Shown: piece after piece, positions 17,221 through 25,534 of the stretch
How the letters are laid out: each line of letters begins with the position of its first letter
How positions within the stretch are numbered: position 1 is the first letter of the stretch
Source: Polyangiaceae bacterium
GTDB taxonomy: Bacteria > Myxococcota_A > Polyangia > Polyangiales > Polyangiaceae
Assembly (NCBI GenBank): GCA_029261965.1
Contig: JAJDAH010000477.1
Location: forward strand, 62,001-126,000
Direction: 5' to 3'
DNA length: 64,000 bases
Translations under genes and position numbers: made by a program
The notes under the pieces: generated by a model
The model's database searches: none
What the model was told of the DNA's origin: nothing
What the model saw: only the letters and a program-made list of their open reading frames with translations

Positions 17221-17835
17221 GTGACGATTCTAGACACCCTTCTGTTGGGCCACGACGACGACCGCAAGGTCGAACGAATCACCGAGGCGCTCGATGCGAT
17301 GAGCCCGAAGGGGCGACTCGCCGCCGTGCGCGGCATGAGCAAGGCCACCATGATCCGGCTCTGGTCGCTGTTCGAAGACGTCAACGAGGTGGACGCCGAC
17401 TTTTTCGTGCCTTCGAGTATAGACCCGCTCGTCGAAGTCATTCATCACGGGAAGAACTCGCTTCCGGCGTACAACTTCTTCCAGAAACGGTTCTGTCGAG
17501 CGGACGACGACTCGGACGATCTGTACGGGTACAATCACCAGGACAACGCCTGGATCACCGGGCCCGGCTACTACGTCGCCCACGCAAGCGAAGAAAACGA
17601 CCCCACGAGGATCAGTCCGTACTTGATCGACTACACGCGAGCTCCACCCAAGAAGGTCGACGCTTGGCCGGAGATCATTTCGAACAAAGCCAAGCTCGGC
17701 CGTTTCGTGTACGCGGGAATGAAGGACTACATGCGGGGCATCTCCGAGCACGTTTCGGTCGGAAAGGCCGTCCGGGGCGGAAAAGAAACCGAAAACTACT
17801 TCATGCTTTGTCGCGAAGACCGCGAAGATGGCTGA
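17221..17835 (+). CDS. Hypothetical protein
   Basis: 204 residues, acidic, with no signal peptide or membrane segment. It contains a PKGRLAAVRGMSKATMIRLW helical stretch near residue 30 and a C-terminal region rich in Tyr and Lys. I do not recognise the family. The GTG start is supported by the TATAGT box 7 bases upstream. Confidence 0.6.
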   Translation: MTILDTLLLGHDDDRKVERITEALDAMSPKGRLAAVRGMSKATMIRLWSLFEDVNEVDADFFVPSSIDPLVEVIHHGKNSLPAYNFFQKRFCRADDDSDDLYGYNHQDNAWITGPGYYVAHASEENDPTRISPYLIDYTRAPPKKVDAWPEIISNKAKLGRFVYAGMKDYMRGISEHVSVGKAVRGGKETENYFMLCREDREDG

Positions 17836-17943
17836 GCTCAATAGCGGAATTTGCCCATAAAAGGCCCGATTGTGGGCTGGGGCTCACTTACAGAAGACGC
17901 TCCGTGCTTGCACTGAGGTTCGAGAGCCGCAAAGCATAACGGT

Positions 17944-20217
17944 GTGGCAGGGCCCGGCGGGATCAGGAAACAACTCGGTAGATACGAGTTCATCTGCGAG
18001 ATCGCCAAGAGTTACGTCGGCCCGCTTTGGGCGGCGAAAACCGGGTCCGGCGCTGGAGAAGGCCTGCCAGCGACAATTCGACGGATTGGGACCCGCGCCG
18101 CGGAAGAAGACGTCGTCGATCACATCTGTGAAGCCGCCTGGTGGGCCATGGAGATCGAGCACGCCGAGGTGGCGCCAACGCTCGACGTCGTCGTCGGTGA
18201 CGGGGAAGTCGGGATCGTTTCGGACTACGTCGATGGCGAGCCCTTGCGTTCTCTCATGCGACAAGCCGGGCTCAAACGGGCACCGATTCCACACAAGGTC
18301 GCTCTGAGAATTGCGGTGGATTTTCTCGAGGGCCTCGCCGCCGTCCATGCACACGTGGAAGAGGACGACGAAGCCGGCAGGCCCGCGCTCGGCGGATTGA
18401 GCCCGGACTGCGTGTTCGTAGGCAGCGACGGGAGCGTGCGCCTCATCGACGTCGGCATCGCCGGGGTGCTGTCGAGCAATCAGACCTACGGACGACATCC
18501 GGAGCGCGCGAGCTATGCCGCCCCGGAGCTCATGCAAGCCGACGGCGAAGTCGACCACCGCACGGACCTCTTCGCCGCTGGCGTGATGCTGTGGGAGATG
18601 CTCTCGAATCGGCGGCTCTTCGTCGGCGTCAACTACGACGGGATCGCAAGAAAAGTACTCGATGCTCCCATCGCGCGCCTCGACACGATTCCATCGGCGA
18701 CCGGGGACGGCCTTCCGTCATCGTTGGTCGACCTAGTCGCCAAGGCACTCGACCGCGCCAAGGAGGCGCGGTTCCAGAACGCCAAGGAAATGATCTCCGC
18801 AATCGAAAGCGCCGATGTCGGCACGTGGGACGACACAGCCGAGCTCGTCAAGAAGCTCGCCGCCTACTCGCTGTCGCCGCGGCGAAAGGCGCTCGAGCGA
18901 GCCACTGGTGTCGACACGGTTCCATTGAGCTCGCGGTTCAAGTCGCACATCCCTCCCAAGGAACCGGGCCGGAAACGAACGCCTCCCCCCATGGCAACAC
19001 CGCTCGGGACAAGGGATGTTGCGGTCGCCACGGCACCGCCACCGCCAGTCGCTCCGCCGGCTCCCGCTGCCCCCCTGCCGGTCCCCCCGGCGCCAACTGC
19101 GACGAAAGCCGCCCCGCCACCGCCACCTCCGCCGCCACCTCCCAAGGGTCGCTCGCCCAAAGCCACACTGTTGGGGATCCCCCCGCCGGCTCGGATTGGG
19201 TTCCCCGAAGATGAGGCGGGCACGAAGCCGAGCGTCGGAGCACCTCCAGTGGACGAAGAGGCGCCGATAAGCGTCGAAGCGGTTTCGATCAAGGAGATTG
19301 GCCCGGCCGAAGACCCCCCAGGCGTGGCGGCCCCGACGAATCCTCCAGCCGACATTCCGCCACCGCCTGCTTTCCAGGCCCCCCAACCGCCGGGGGCCAT
19401 CCCCGTCCCGCCGGGATTTCCGACAGCGGAAGCCAACACTTTACCGAGCGCCACGGGGACGGAAACCACGGCGACACCGCACGCCGTGGTGGCCTCGCCG
19501 CCACGACCACCCGGAGCGGCGGAACCACCTCCTCCCCAACCTGGGGAACCAGGGCCGCCGGAGCCGCCACCCGGAACGCCGCCGGTCCCGCCAGCCGAAG
19601 CGCCGGCGGGCGAAGCGAGGGCGCCAGGTGAGCCCGCCGAAGTCAACGCTTGGGTGCAAGCGTTGCAGGACCGTGGCAGCGCCCACGACGTCGACGAACG
19701 CATCCCAGACGAAGCGCCCCCCGATCCGTCGCTGCGCGCGCCGCCGATCATCGACGGTGGCATCGCCCCGGCCGACGTCGGCGCCCGCGCTGCTGCCCGC
19801 GTTCCCCGCGAGGAACGGAAACGGCGAGGGAAGATCGTGGTCGTGTCGGTGCTCGGAGTGATGCTCCTGCTCTTGGGGGTCGCGGTCGTGATCGCCGCGA
19901 CGCGGTCCGACGACGAGATTCCTCAGACCGACGCGCCCGTGGCCGAGCTGGCGGCGTCTGCCGCATCCTCCGCCGAGGCGGCGCCGACTCCACCTCCGGA
20001 GCCGTCGGCAGTGAGCCACGCCGACCGCGCTGACGCTTCCGCCATCGATGTTGCACCGGTCGATGCCGGCGCCGATGCGGATGCCGAGCCCGAACCCGAC
20101 GCCGCGGAAAAAGCCGAGCCGGAACCCAAAGTGGAGCCTCGACGGACGGTCCGGCGGAAGAAGAAAAAGAAGCGCCGACCCCGACCAAAACCGCGTTTCA
20201 CGCCGGACGACCTCTGA
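17944..20217 (+). CDS. Membrane-anchored protein kinase-fold protein lacking catalytic residues (pseudokinase)
   Basis: 757 residues. The first 290 follow the Hanks kinase fold: a first strand GRYEFICEIA, an APE-like SYAAPELM, HRTDLFAAGVMLWEML, and FQNAKEM near the end. The P-loop glycines are missing (IAKSYVGPLW). The VAIK Lys is Arg (PATIRRI). The HRDLKPxN loop reads GLSPDCVFV, losing the catalytic Asp. The DFG position reads DVG. It is therefore probably inactive as a phosphotransferase. A Pro/Ala-rich linker (about 330-600) leads to one membrane helix (IVVVSVLGVMLLLLGVAVVI, about 635-655), then an acidic segment and a basic C-terminal tail. A scaffold or sensor role is inferred. Confidence 0.82.
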   Translation: MAGPGGIRKQLGRYEFICEIAKSYVGPLWAAKTGSGAGEGLPATIRRIGTRAAEEDVVDHICEAAWWAMEIEHAEVAPTLDVVVGDGEVGIVSDYVDGEPLRSLMRQAGLKRAPIPHKVALRIAVDFLEGLAAVHAHVEEDDEAGRPALGGLSPDCVFVGSDGSVRLIDVGIAGVLSSNQTYGRHPERASYAAPELMQADGEVDHRTDLFAAGVMLWEMLSNRRLFVGVNYDGIARKVLDAPIARLDTIPSATGDGLPSSLVDLVAKALDRAKEARFQNAKEMISAIESADVGTWDDTAELVKKLAAYSLSPRRKALERATGVDTVPLSSRFKSHIPPKEPGRKRTPPPMATPLGTRDVAVATAPPPPVAPPAPAAPLPVPPAPTATKAAPPPPPPPPPPKGRSPKATLLGIPPPARIGFPEDEAGTKPSVGAPPVDEEAPISVEAVSIKEIGPAEDPPGVAAPTNPPADIPPPPAFQAPQPPGAIPVPPGFPTAEANTLPSATGTETTATPHAVVASPPRPPGAAEPPPPQPGEPGPPEPPPGTPPVPPAEAPAGEARAPGEPAEVNAWVQALQDRGSAHDVDERIPDEAPPDPSLRAPPIIDGGIAPADVGARAAARVPREERKRRGKIVVVSVLGVMLLLLGVAVVIAATRSDDEIPQTDAPVAELAASAASSAEAAPTPPPEPSAVSHADRADASAIDVAPVDAGADADAEPEPDAAEKAEPEPKVEPRRTVRRKKKKKRRPRPKPRFTPDDL

Positions 20218-20298
20218 CCACCGAGGCCGTCCGCGCAGGAATCCGGCAGGAAAGTCGGCGCAGGCGAAACGAGCTTTTTGTCGCCGGCACCGAGGCGC

Positions 20299-20304
20299 TA
20301 CGAT
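20299..20304 (+). promoter_or_regulatory. -10-like TACGAT deciding the TPR gene start
   Basis: TACGAT ends 7 bases before ATG 20312 and overlaps the earlier ATG at 20303. This favours 20312 as the start. Confidence 0.35.
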
Positions 20305-20311
20305 GGGCCCG

Positions 20312-21334
20312 ATGCGAATGAAAAGAGCTTGGGCCGCGGCAGTCGTATTCGGTGCATTGGCAGGCCTGGCCGTGAGCGCTCCCGGGCCGGCGTTTGCGCA
20401 GGAAGCCCCCAAAGTCTCGAAGAAGGTCAAGGAAAAGGCCCTCAAGCAATACCGCAAGGCAAAAAAGAAATTCGACGCCAGGAAGTTCGACGAGGCGCTC
20501 GCGGGCTTCCAAGAGTCCTACGCGACATTCGCGAGCCCGAACTCTCACTTGATGGTCGCGCGTACTCTGGCCGAGCTCGGACGTCACTTCGACGCCATTG
20601 CGGAGTACGAGAAAGTGCAAGCCGAGTCGCTCGAAGCAGCGAAGGAGCAACCGAAGTATCAAAAGACGGCGGAGAGCGCGCGAACCGAGCTCGAGGAAGT
20701 GAAGAAGAAACTCGCCGTCGTCACCGTCAAGGTCACGGGAGCCGGCGCCGGCGCGACCGTGAAGCTCGGCGACGAATCGCTCCCGAGTGAACAGTGGGGC
20801 CAACAACTCCTGCGGCTGCCCGGGGCTCTCGTCGCCGTCCTGACTACTGCCGATGGCAAGGAATCCCGAAAAGAGCTCACGCTCGTCGCCGGTGGCAGCG
20901 CCACAATCGAGCTCAGTCCACCAGCGCCGGAAGTTCTGCCAAGCACGCCGACCGAAACCGCGCCCACCGAAACGGCGTCGTTCGACAGTTCCACGGCGAC
21001 ACCGAGAACCTGGGCGTATGTGACCGGGGGCGTCGGCCTCGCCGGCCTCGCCGGTTTTGGCGTGCTGGGTTTTCTGAGCAACAACAAGTTCGACGACCTC
21101 GAGAAAGCGTGCCCGACTCGAATCGCTTGTGACCCGTCTCTTCAGAGCGACGCCGACCAAGGCAAACGGTTTCAGACTGCGGCCAACGTATCGCTGGTCG
21201 TTGGCGCCGCCGGGCTCGGCGCTGGCCTCGCGCTCTTGTTCACGACCGGGTCGAGTAGCAAGGAAGTCGCTAGCAAAAAGAAAACCGTCGTGGGCATCGG
21301 GCCGGGTTCAGTCATGGTGTCCGGGAAATTCTGA
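20312..21334 (+). CDS. TPR-type periplasmic protein with C-terminal membrane segments
   Basis: 340 residues. A signal peptide (1-28, ending PAFAQ) is followed by tetratricopeptide-like helices (about 35-120: KQYRKAKKKFDARKFDEALAGFQESY, HLMVARTLAELGRHFDAIAEYEKV). A PEGA-like beta segment comes next (about 130-185: VTVKVTGAGAGATVKLGDESLP), then a Thr-rich linker and two hydrophobic segments (about 225-250 and 290-315). This TPR plus PEGA plus membrane layout is common in myxobacteria, where function is generally unknown. It follows the pseudokinase gene after 94 bases and overlaps the next lipoprotein gene (TGATG). Confidence 0.75.
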   Translation: MRMKRAWAAAVVFGALAGLAVSAPGPAFAQEAPKVSKKVKEKALKQYRKAKKKFDARKFDEALAGFQESYATFASPNSHLMVARTLAELGRHFDAIAEYEKVQAESLEAAKEQPKYQKTAESARTELEEVKKKLAVVTVKVTGAGAGATVKLGDESLPSEQWGQQLLRLPGALVAVLTTADGKESRKELTLVAGGSATIELSPPAPEVLPSTPTETAPTETASFDSSTATPRTWAYVTGGVGLAGLAGFGVLGFLSNNKFDDLEKACPTRIACDPSLQSDADQGKRFQTAANVSLVVGAAGLGAGLALLFTTGSSSKEVASKKKTVVGIGPGSVMVSGKF

Positions 21335-21975
21335 TGCGGGCGGCGGACGGATTCGTGGCGGTGTTGGCCGCAAGCGGCGTCTTGGGGCTGGGCACCGCCT
21401 GCGACGCGGACTTCGACAGCTTCGACTTCGAAGACGGAGCCGCGGCTGCCGCCGGCTCGGGAGCTGGGGGCTCGACGACGGGCGGCGCGCCAGGCAGCGG
21501 CGGCACTGGCGGATCCGCTGGCACGAGCGGCGCTACCGGCGCGGCTGGGTCCGGTGGCCTCGCTGGCGCCGGAACCGGTGGCAGCGCCGGAATGGGTCCC
21601 TGCGGAGCGCTCGATGGCGACCAACAGTGCGGCAGCTGCGACAACGACTGCACCCAGCTCGGCGCCGTCGGGCTCGTCTGTGCCGGCCGCGTGTGCGGGT
21701 GCGACAGCAACGTGCAGTGCGGCACGGTCACCGGCACGTGCTCACGCGGCGTTTGCTCTTGCGCGGGGAGCTCATGCAATCCGGGAGAGGTCTGCGAAAG
21801 AATGGGCGTCGACACGGTTTGCACTTGCGGAGGCCGCGCACCTTGCGGAGCGGGTGAGACGTGCTGCGAGTCGCCCAGTGGTTGCATCGATCTCGAGAGC
21901 GACGATTCGAACTGTGGTGCCTGCGGTCGTGAATGTCCGTCGAGCACGAGCTGCTCGGGAGGAGCTTGCTCGTGA
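21334..21975 (+). CDS. Gly/Ser-rich, Cys-rich lipoprotein (tandem paralogue A)
   Basis: 213 residues, translationally coupled to the TPR gene. A lipobox at LGTAC is followed directly by the short motif FDSFDF, then a low-complexity Gly/Ser/Ala/Thr linker to about residue 90, then a Cys-rich C-terminal region (CGSCDNDC, CGAGETCCES, NCGACGREC). The next gene has the same order of parts, so the two arose by tandem duplication. It is probably a surface or periplasmic protein with several disulfides. No enzymatic motif is seen. Confidence 0.75.
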   Translation: MRAADGFVAVLAASGVLGLGTACDADFDSFDFEDGAAAAAGSGAGGSTTGGAPGSGGTGGSAGTSGATGAAGSGGLAGAGTGGSAGMGPCGALDGDQQCGSCDNDCTQLGAVGLVCAGRVCGCDSNVQCGTVTGTCSRGVCSCAGSSCNPGEVCERMGVDTVCTCGGRAPCGAGETCCESPSGCIDLESDDSNCGACGRECPSSTSCSGGACS

Positions 21976-22616
21976 GCCCGACCCGCCTCTTGCCTCTTAG
22001 GGTTTCGAGGATCGTCCTCGGAGCGTCGAGCCTCGTCATGATGCTGGGCTGCACCAACGGCTTCAACAGCTTCGACTTCGGGGAGCCGCGCGACGCGGGC
22101 ACATCGAGCGGCGGCACCGGCGGCACCGGTGGCACCGGTGGCAACGACGCGACCGGCGGCGCGGCGGGCACTGGCGGTGGCAGTGGCGGCATGAACGCGT
22201 GCCCCCCGGGAGAGCAGTCCTGCGGCGGCTCGTGCGTGGCTTTCGATGATCGGCGTAACTGCGGCGCATGCGGAAACGACTGCACGCAGCAAGGTTTCGG
22301 AGCCGGGTTCGTTTGTGAGAGCGGGCACTGTGTCTGTGGCCTCAGCCCGCGGTGCGGGGACACCGAGGCGGTTTGCACATCGAACCTCGGCCCGTGTGCT
22401 TGTGGGGGAGCCGACTGCCGCCCAGGAGAGGCGTGCGTCGATCGAGGCGGCGCAATCGAATGCAGTTGCAATGGCGGGTCGGCGTGCGGAAGCGGCGAGA
22501 CCTGCTGTCAAACTCCCGACGGTTGCCGCGACCTGGACGCCGACGACGAAAATTGTGGCCGATGCGGCAACGCGTGCTCAGCCGGACGTAATTGCGTCGA
22601 CGGCGCTTGCCAATAG
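21972..22616 (+). CDS. Gly-rich, Cys-rich lipoprotein (tandem paralogue B)
   Basis: 214 residues from GTG 21972, overlapping the stop of paralogue A by 4 bases. The lipobox is MMLGC; the FNSFDF motif follows within ten residues, then a Gly/Thr linker and Cys modules (NCGACGNDC, CGSGETCCQT, NCGRCGNAC) aligned with those of paralogue A. The conserved short acidic-aromatic motif right after the lipidated Cys may be a sorting or docking signal. Convergent with the next lipoprotein gene. Confidence 0.72.
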   Translation: MSPTRLLPLRVSRIVLGASSLVMMLGCTNGFNSFDFGEPRDAGTSSGGTGGTGGTGGNDATGGAAGTGGGSGGMNACPPGEQSCGGSCVAFDDRRNCGACGNDCTQQGFGAGFVCESGHCVCGLSPRCGDTEAVCTSNLGPCACGGADCRPGEACVDRGGAIECSCNGGSACGSGETCCQTPDGCRDLDADDENCGRCGNACSAGRNCVDGACQ

Positions 22617-22658
22617 CGCCCGCATTCGTTCGCGACTCGAAGACGCGACATTAGCTCA

Positions 22659-23471
22659 CTAGTTCGTGACGATCACGAACCGCGCGATCGTCACGCAGTC
22701 CTGCGCAAGCAGAATGTCCGTCGTCTGCGTCACGCCGCCGAAAGCGAACTCGATGGTGCGGGTGCCTCCTGGAAACTCGTCGATGGCGTCCACGTTGAAG
22801 ATCACCGCTCGCCCCGAAACATCCGTGGTCGTTTCGGTCGACGACCAATTCTGCGCGACGTTGTACGCGACGGTCGCTCCCGTGGGAGCCGTCACCGAGA
22901 CTCCGTCCAGCCCGGTCGCGCCGTCATCGAAAAACAGAAACACCTGAGCCTTGTTCGGGTCGATGGTTTCCGCCGTGAGGAGCGACGCGATGGCGGTATC
23001 CACGACGCCACGCTGAACCACCACGGCGTCGACCGCGGCCGGATCCGAGGTATCGGGTCGGCGGATCCCGCACATTTCTTCTTGAATGACCGTCGTCGGA
23101 TTGGCCGCGAGCCACGGGGCGTCCGAGCTGACTCCAGTAAGGCTGAAGGTCGACGACATGTTGGGATCGAAGTCGGTCTGAACGAAGCCGCCGCCGAACG
23201 CCGAGGCCCGAATCTCCGCCAGGCCCTCGAACGGCACGCCGACGACGAGCTCATCCGAGTTGAGCGCGACGACGGAGCCGGTGATGTCCAGAGGCTCGGT
23301 CAGCCCACTATCTGTCGGACCCGCGTCGCCCCCCGTACCCGACGGGCCTCCACCTCCGGTGGCCCCCGGCGGACGGGAACCGAAAGCTTCGACCGGAGGT
23401 GGGCGTTCGGCGGTGTCCGAGCATCCCACGAGCAGCGGCAGCGCTGCGGCACAAAGCAAACACAGCCTCAT
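22659..23471 (-). CDS. Putative lipoprotein with Ig-like/beta-sandwich character
   Basis: 270 residues. The signal ends at LPLLVGC (Cys near residue 17), followed by a Gly/Pro-rich linker. The mature domain is rich in beta-type segments and Thr/Val, with a stretch (VSVTAPTGATVAYNVAQNWSSTETTTDVSGRA) reminiscent of carboxypeptidase-regulatory or Ig-like beta sandwiches. No catalytic motif is seen. A TAGTCT hexamer lies 6 bases before the ATG. Confidence 0.65.
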   Translation of the reverse strand: MRLCLLCAAALPLLVGCSDTAERPPPVEAFGSRPPGATGGGGPSGTGGDAGPTDSGLTEPLDITGSVVALNSDELVVGVPFEGLAEIRASAFGGGFVQTDFDPNMSSTFSLTGVSSDAPWLAANPTTVIQEEMCGIRRPDTSDPAAVDAVVVQRGVVDTAIASLLTAETIDPNKAQVFLFFDDGATGLDGVSVTAPTGATVAYNVAQNWSSTETTTDVSGRAVIFNVDAIDEFPGGTRTIEFAFGGVTQTTDILLAQDCVTIARFVIVTN

Positions 23472-23477
23472 CCCCCG

Positions 23478-23506
23478 AGACTAGCGTCGACGCCGACCCC
23501 GAGCAA
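23478..23506 (-). promoter_or_regulatory. Promoter TTGCTC-17-TAGTCT for the lipoprotein at 23471
   Basis: On the minus strand TTGCTC (23501-23506) is separated by 17 bases from TAGTCT (23478-23483), which lies 6 bases before the ATG. It is one of the few -10-like boxes here that also has a partial -35 match at ideal spacing. Confidence 0.45.
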
Positions 23507-23520
23507 ATTGGTTGCGAACG

Positions 23521-24360
23521 TCAGTCGCCGCCCGCTCGCAACTTTTGGGCGCGATTGTAAAAAATGCGCTTCGGGCGACCCGTCCTTTCCGCGAGCTCCG
23601 CCGCGAGCTCCTTCGGCGTTGCTCCCGCATCGAGACGGCTAGCGATTTCCTCGTCGATGGCGTCGTCGTCGAGCTCCTCCAAAACGTGCTCGATTGGTCC
23701 GAGGATGATGGTGACTTCACCGCGATACGGCTCTTCATCGACGGCGAGCTTCTCGAGCGTGCCGCGGATGGTCTGCTCGTAGCGCTTCGTCATCTCGCGA
23801 CACACGGCGACCTCGCGCCGAGGCGATCGCTTGGCGAGGTCCTCGAGCGTGCGTCGAGTGCGGTTGGCCGCTTCGAAGACGATCACCGGCTCCGCGGTCT
23901 CGGCGACACGCTCGAGCGAAAGGTCGCGCTTTTTTCCCCGGCGCGGGAGGAAGCCCAGAAAAAGGAAGGGCCCGTCCACGAGACCGCTCACGGCGATCGC
24001 GGCGGTTACGGCGCTTGGTCCGGGCACGGCGACCACCTCGATCCCACGAGCGATCGCGCGGCGAACCAAGTCCGTCCCCGGATCGCTCACCGACGGAGTG
24101 CCGGCGTCGGTGACGCAGGCTAAATCCTCGCCTTCGAGCATTCTATCCAACAATCGATCGATGGCGCTCTCGGATGCGTGGGCGTCGATCGCGGTGAGCT
24201 TGACCCCGCGGATGCCGAGATGCGTCAGGAGCTCGCGCGTGCGCCGGGTGTCCTCCGCAGCGATGCCGGCGACCTTGGCCAGGGTTTGCGCGGCTCGCTC
24301 GGTGATGTCCCCGAGGTTGCCGATGGGCGTCGCGACGACGTGGAGCTTGCCCTGGCTCAC
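23521..24360 (-). CDS. rsmI: 16S rRNA (cytidine-1402-2'-O)-methyltransferase
   Basis: 279 residues, standard length. It uses SAM to 2'-O-methylate C1402 in the ribosomal decoding centre. The tetrapyrrole-methylase fold is clear: HVVATPIGNLGDIT at the start, AEDTRRTRELL, VTDAGTPSVSDPG, VPGPSAVTAAI, FLFLGFLPRRGKKR and FEAANRTRRTL. The start is a GTG. It lies 18 bases downstream of the sigma factor stop on the same strand and is probably co-transcribed with it. Confidence 0.93.
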   Translation of the reverse strand: MSQGKLHVVATPIGNLGDITERAAQTLAKVAGIAAEDTRRTRELLTHLGIRGVKLTAIDAHASESAIDRLLDRMLEGEDLACVTDAGTPSVSDPGTDLVRRAIARGIEVVAVPGPSAVTAAIAVSGLVDGPFLFLGFLPRRGKKRDLSLERVAETAEPVIVFEAANRTRRTLEDLAKRSPRREVAVCREMTKRYEQTIRGTLEKLAVDEEPYRGEVTIILGPIEHVLEELDDDAIDEEIASRLDAGATPKELAAELAERTGRPKRIFYNRAQKLRAGGD

Positions 24361-24378
24361 CGGGCCCCGAACGCTCGA

Positions 24379-25428
24379 CTATCCGCCGACTTCGACCGCG
24401 TCACCGAGCGTCTCCCGCAAGAACTCGCGCAGCCTCTTGGTCATCCGCGCTTCTAGCTGTCGCACGCGTTCTCGGGACACACCGAACTCGTTGCCGAGCT
24501 CCTGCAAGGTGAGCGGCTCGTCGGCCACGACGCGTTTGTCGAAAATGATGAGCTCCTTGCCCTCGAGGGTTTCACGGAATACGTCGAGCCGCTCGCGGAC
24601 GATTTCGGCGATTTCGCGTTGTTCCGCGACGGCGTCTGGCGCAGCGCCGGTGGACGGCAAGAGCTCCAGTCTCGTGGTCTGGCGTCCTTCGGCGTCCCCG
24701 ACGGGCACATCCAACGATGCGTCGCCGCGCGACAACCGACGATCCATTTCGACGACTTCTCTTTCTTCGACCTTGAGACGTTTGGCGATTTCGGCGTCGG
24801 TGGGCTCGATGCCCATCGCCGTCAACTTCGCCTTCTCCTTGTTGAGATTGAAAAACAGCTTGCGCTGGGCCTGGGTCGTCCCAATCTTCACCAAGCGCCA
24901 GTTGTTGAGGATGAAGCGCAGCATGTATGCGCGAATCCAGTAGGCGGAATACGACGATACTTTCACTCCCCGGTAGGGGTCGTACCGTTTGATCGCCTGC
25001 ATGAGACCGATGTTTCCCTCTTGGACGAGGTCCATCATGTTGCGATAGGCGCGCCGGTACTCGTACGCGATCTTGACGACGAGTCGAAGGTTCGACGTCA
25101 CGAGCTTGGCCGCGGCGTCCACGTCACCGGTCTCCGCATAGCTGACGGCCAGCTCCTTTTCCTCCTCCGGCGTCAAGAGCGGATGCTTCTGCACCTGGTT
25201 CATGTACGCCTGAAGCGCGTCCATGCGCGCCAGCGATTTCCCACCGCCGACCTTGGCGGGCGTGCTCGCCGGCACTACCTCCCCCGTGGCGTCGACTACC
25301 GCCTGCTCGGCCAACGCCTCGTCATCCAGATCCCCATCGGAATCGTCGGTGGACTCGCCGTCGTCGGAGCTCTCCGGGGGGGGCGAAGATGCCCGAGAGC
25401 GTTTTTTGGTCTTTTTTCTGGCGGCCAC
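24379..25428 (-). CDS. RNA polymerase sigma-32 (RpoH)-type sigma factor with acidic N-terminal extension
   Basis: 349 residues, longer than the roughly 285 of enteric RpoH because of a charged N-terminal extension of about 65 residues. Region 2 is intact (NMMDLVQEGNIGLMQAIKRY, SSYSAYWIRAYMLRFI), the RpoH box QRKLFFNL is present, and region 4 ends in a helix-turn-helix (LTLQELGNEFGVSRERVRQLE). It is probably a heat-shock or alternative sigma factor; lineages of this kind often carry several RpoH-like paralogues, so the regulon is uncertain. GTG start with a GGAGA Shine-Dalgarno. Confidence 0.88.
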   Translation of the reverse strand: MAARKKTKKRSRASSPPPESSDDGESTDDSDGDLDDEALAEQAVVDATGEVVPASTPAKVGGGKSLARMDALQAYMNQVQKHPLLTPEEEKELAVSYAETGDVDAAAKLVTSNLRLVVKIAYEYRRAYRNMMDLVQEGNIGLMQAIKRYDPYRGVKVSSYSAYWIRAYMLRFILNNWRLVKIGTTQAQRKLFFNLNKEKAKLTAMGIEPTDAEIAKRLKVEEREVVEMDRRLSRGDASLDVPVGDAEGRQTTRLELLPSTGAAPDAVAEQREIAEIVRERLDVFRETLEGKELIIFDKRVVADEPLTLQELGNEFGVSRERVRQLEARMTKRLREFLRETLGDAVEVGG

Positions 25429-25497
25429 GCGATCTCCGGAGGCCGGAGAGGGTGTGTCCGGTGGGGCCCTCGGTCAAGCCGAAACCCGGTTTGAGTC

Positions 25498-25503
25498 TAT
25501 ACT
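25498..25503 (+). promoter_or_regulatory. -10-like TATACT upstream of the TerB/Coq4-like gene
   Basis: TATACT lies 31 bases before GTG 25535 in the gap divergent from the sigma factor. It is close to the -10 consensus; no convincing -35 is seen. Confidence 0.35.
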
Positions 25504-25534
25504 CGCGAGGGTTGAACCAGCGTTCGGCGGAACC

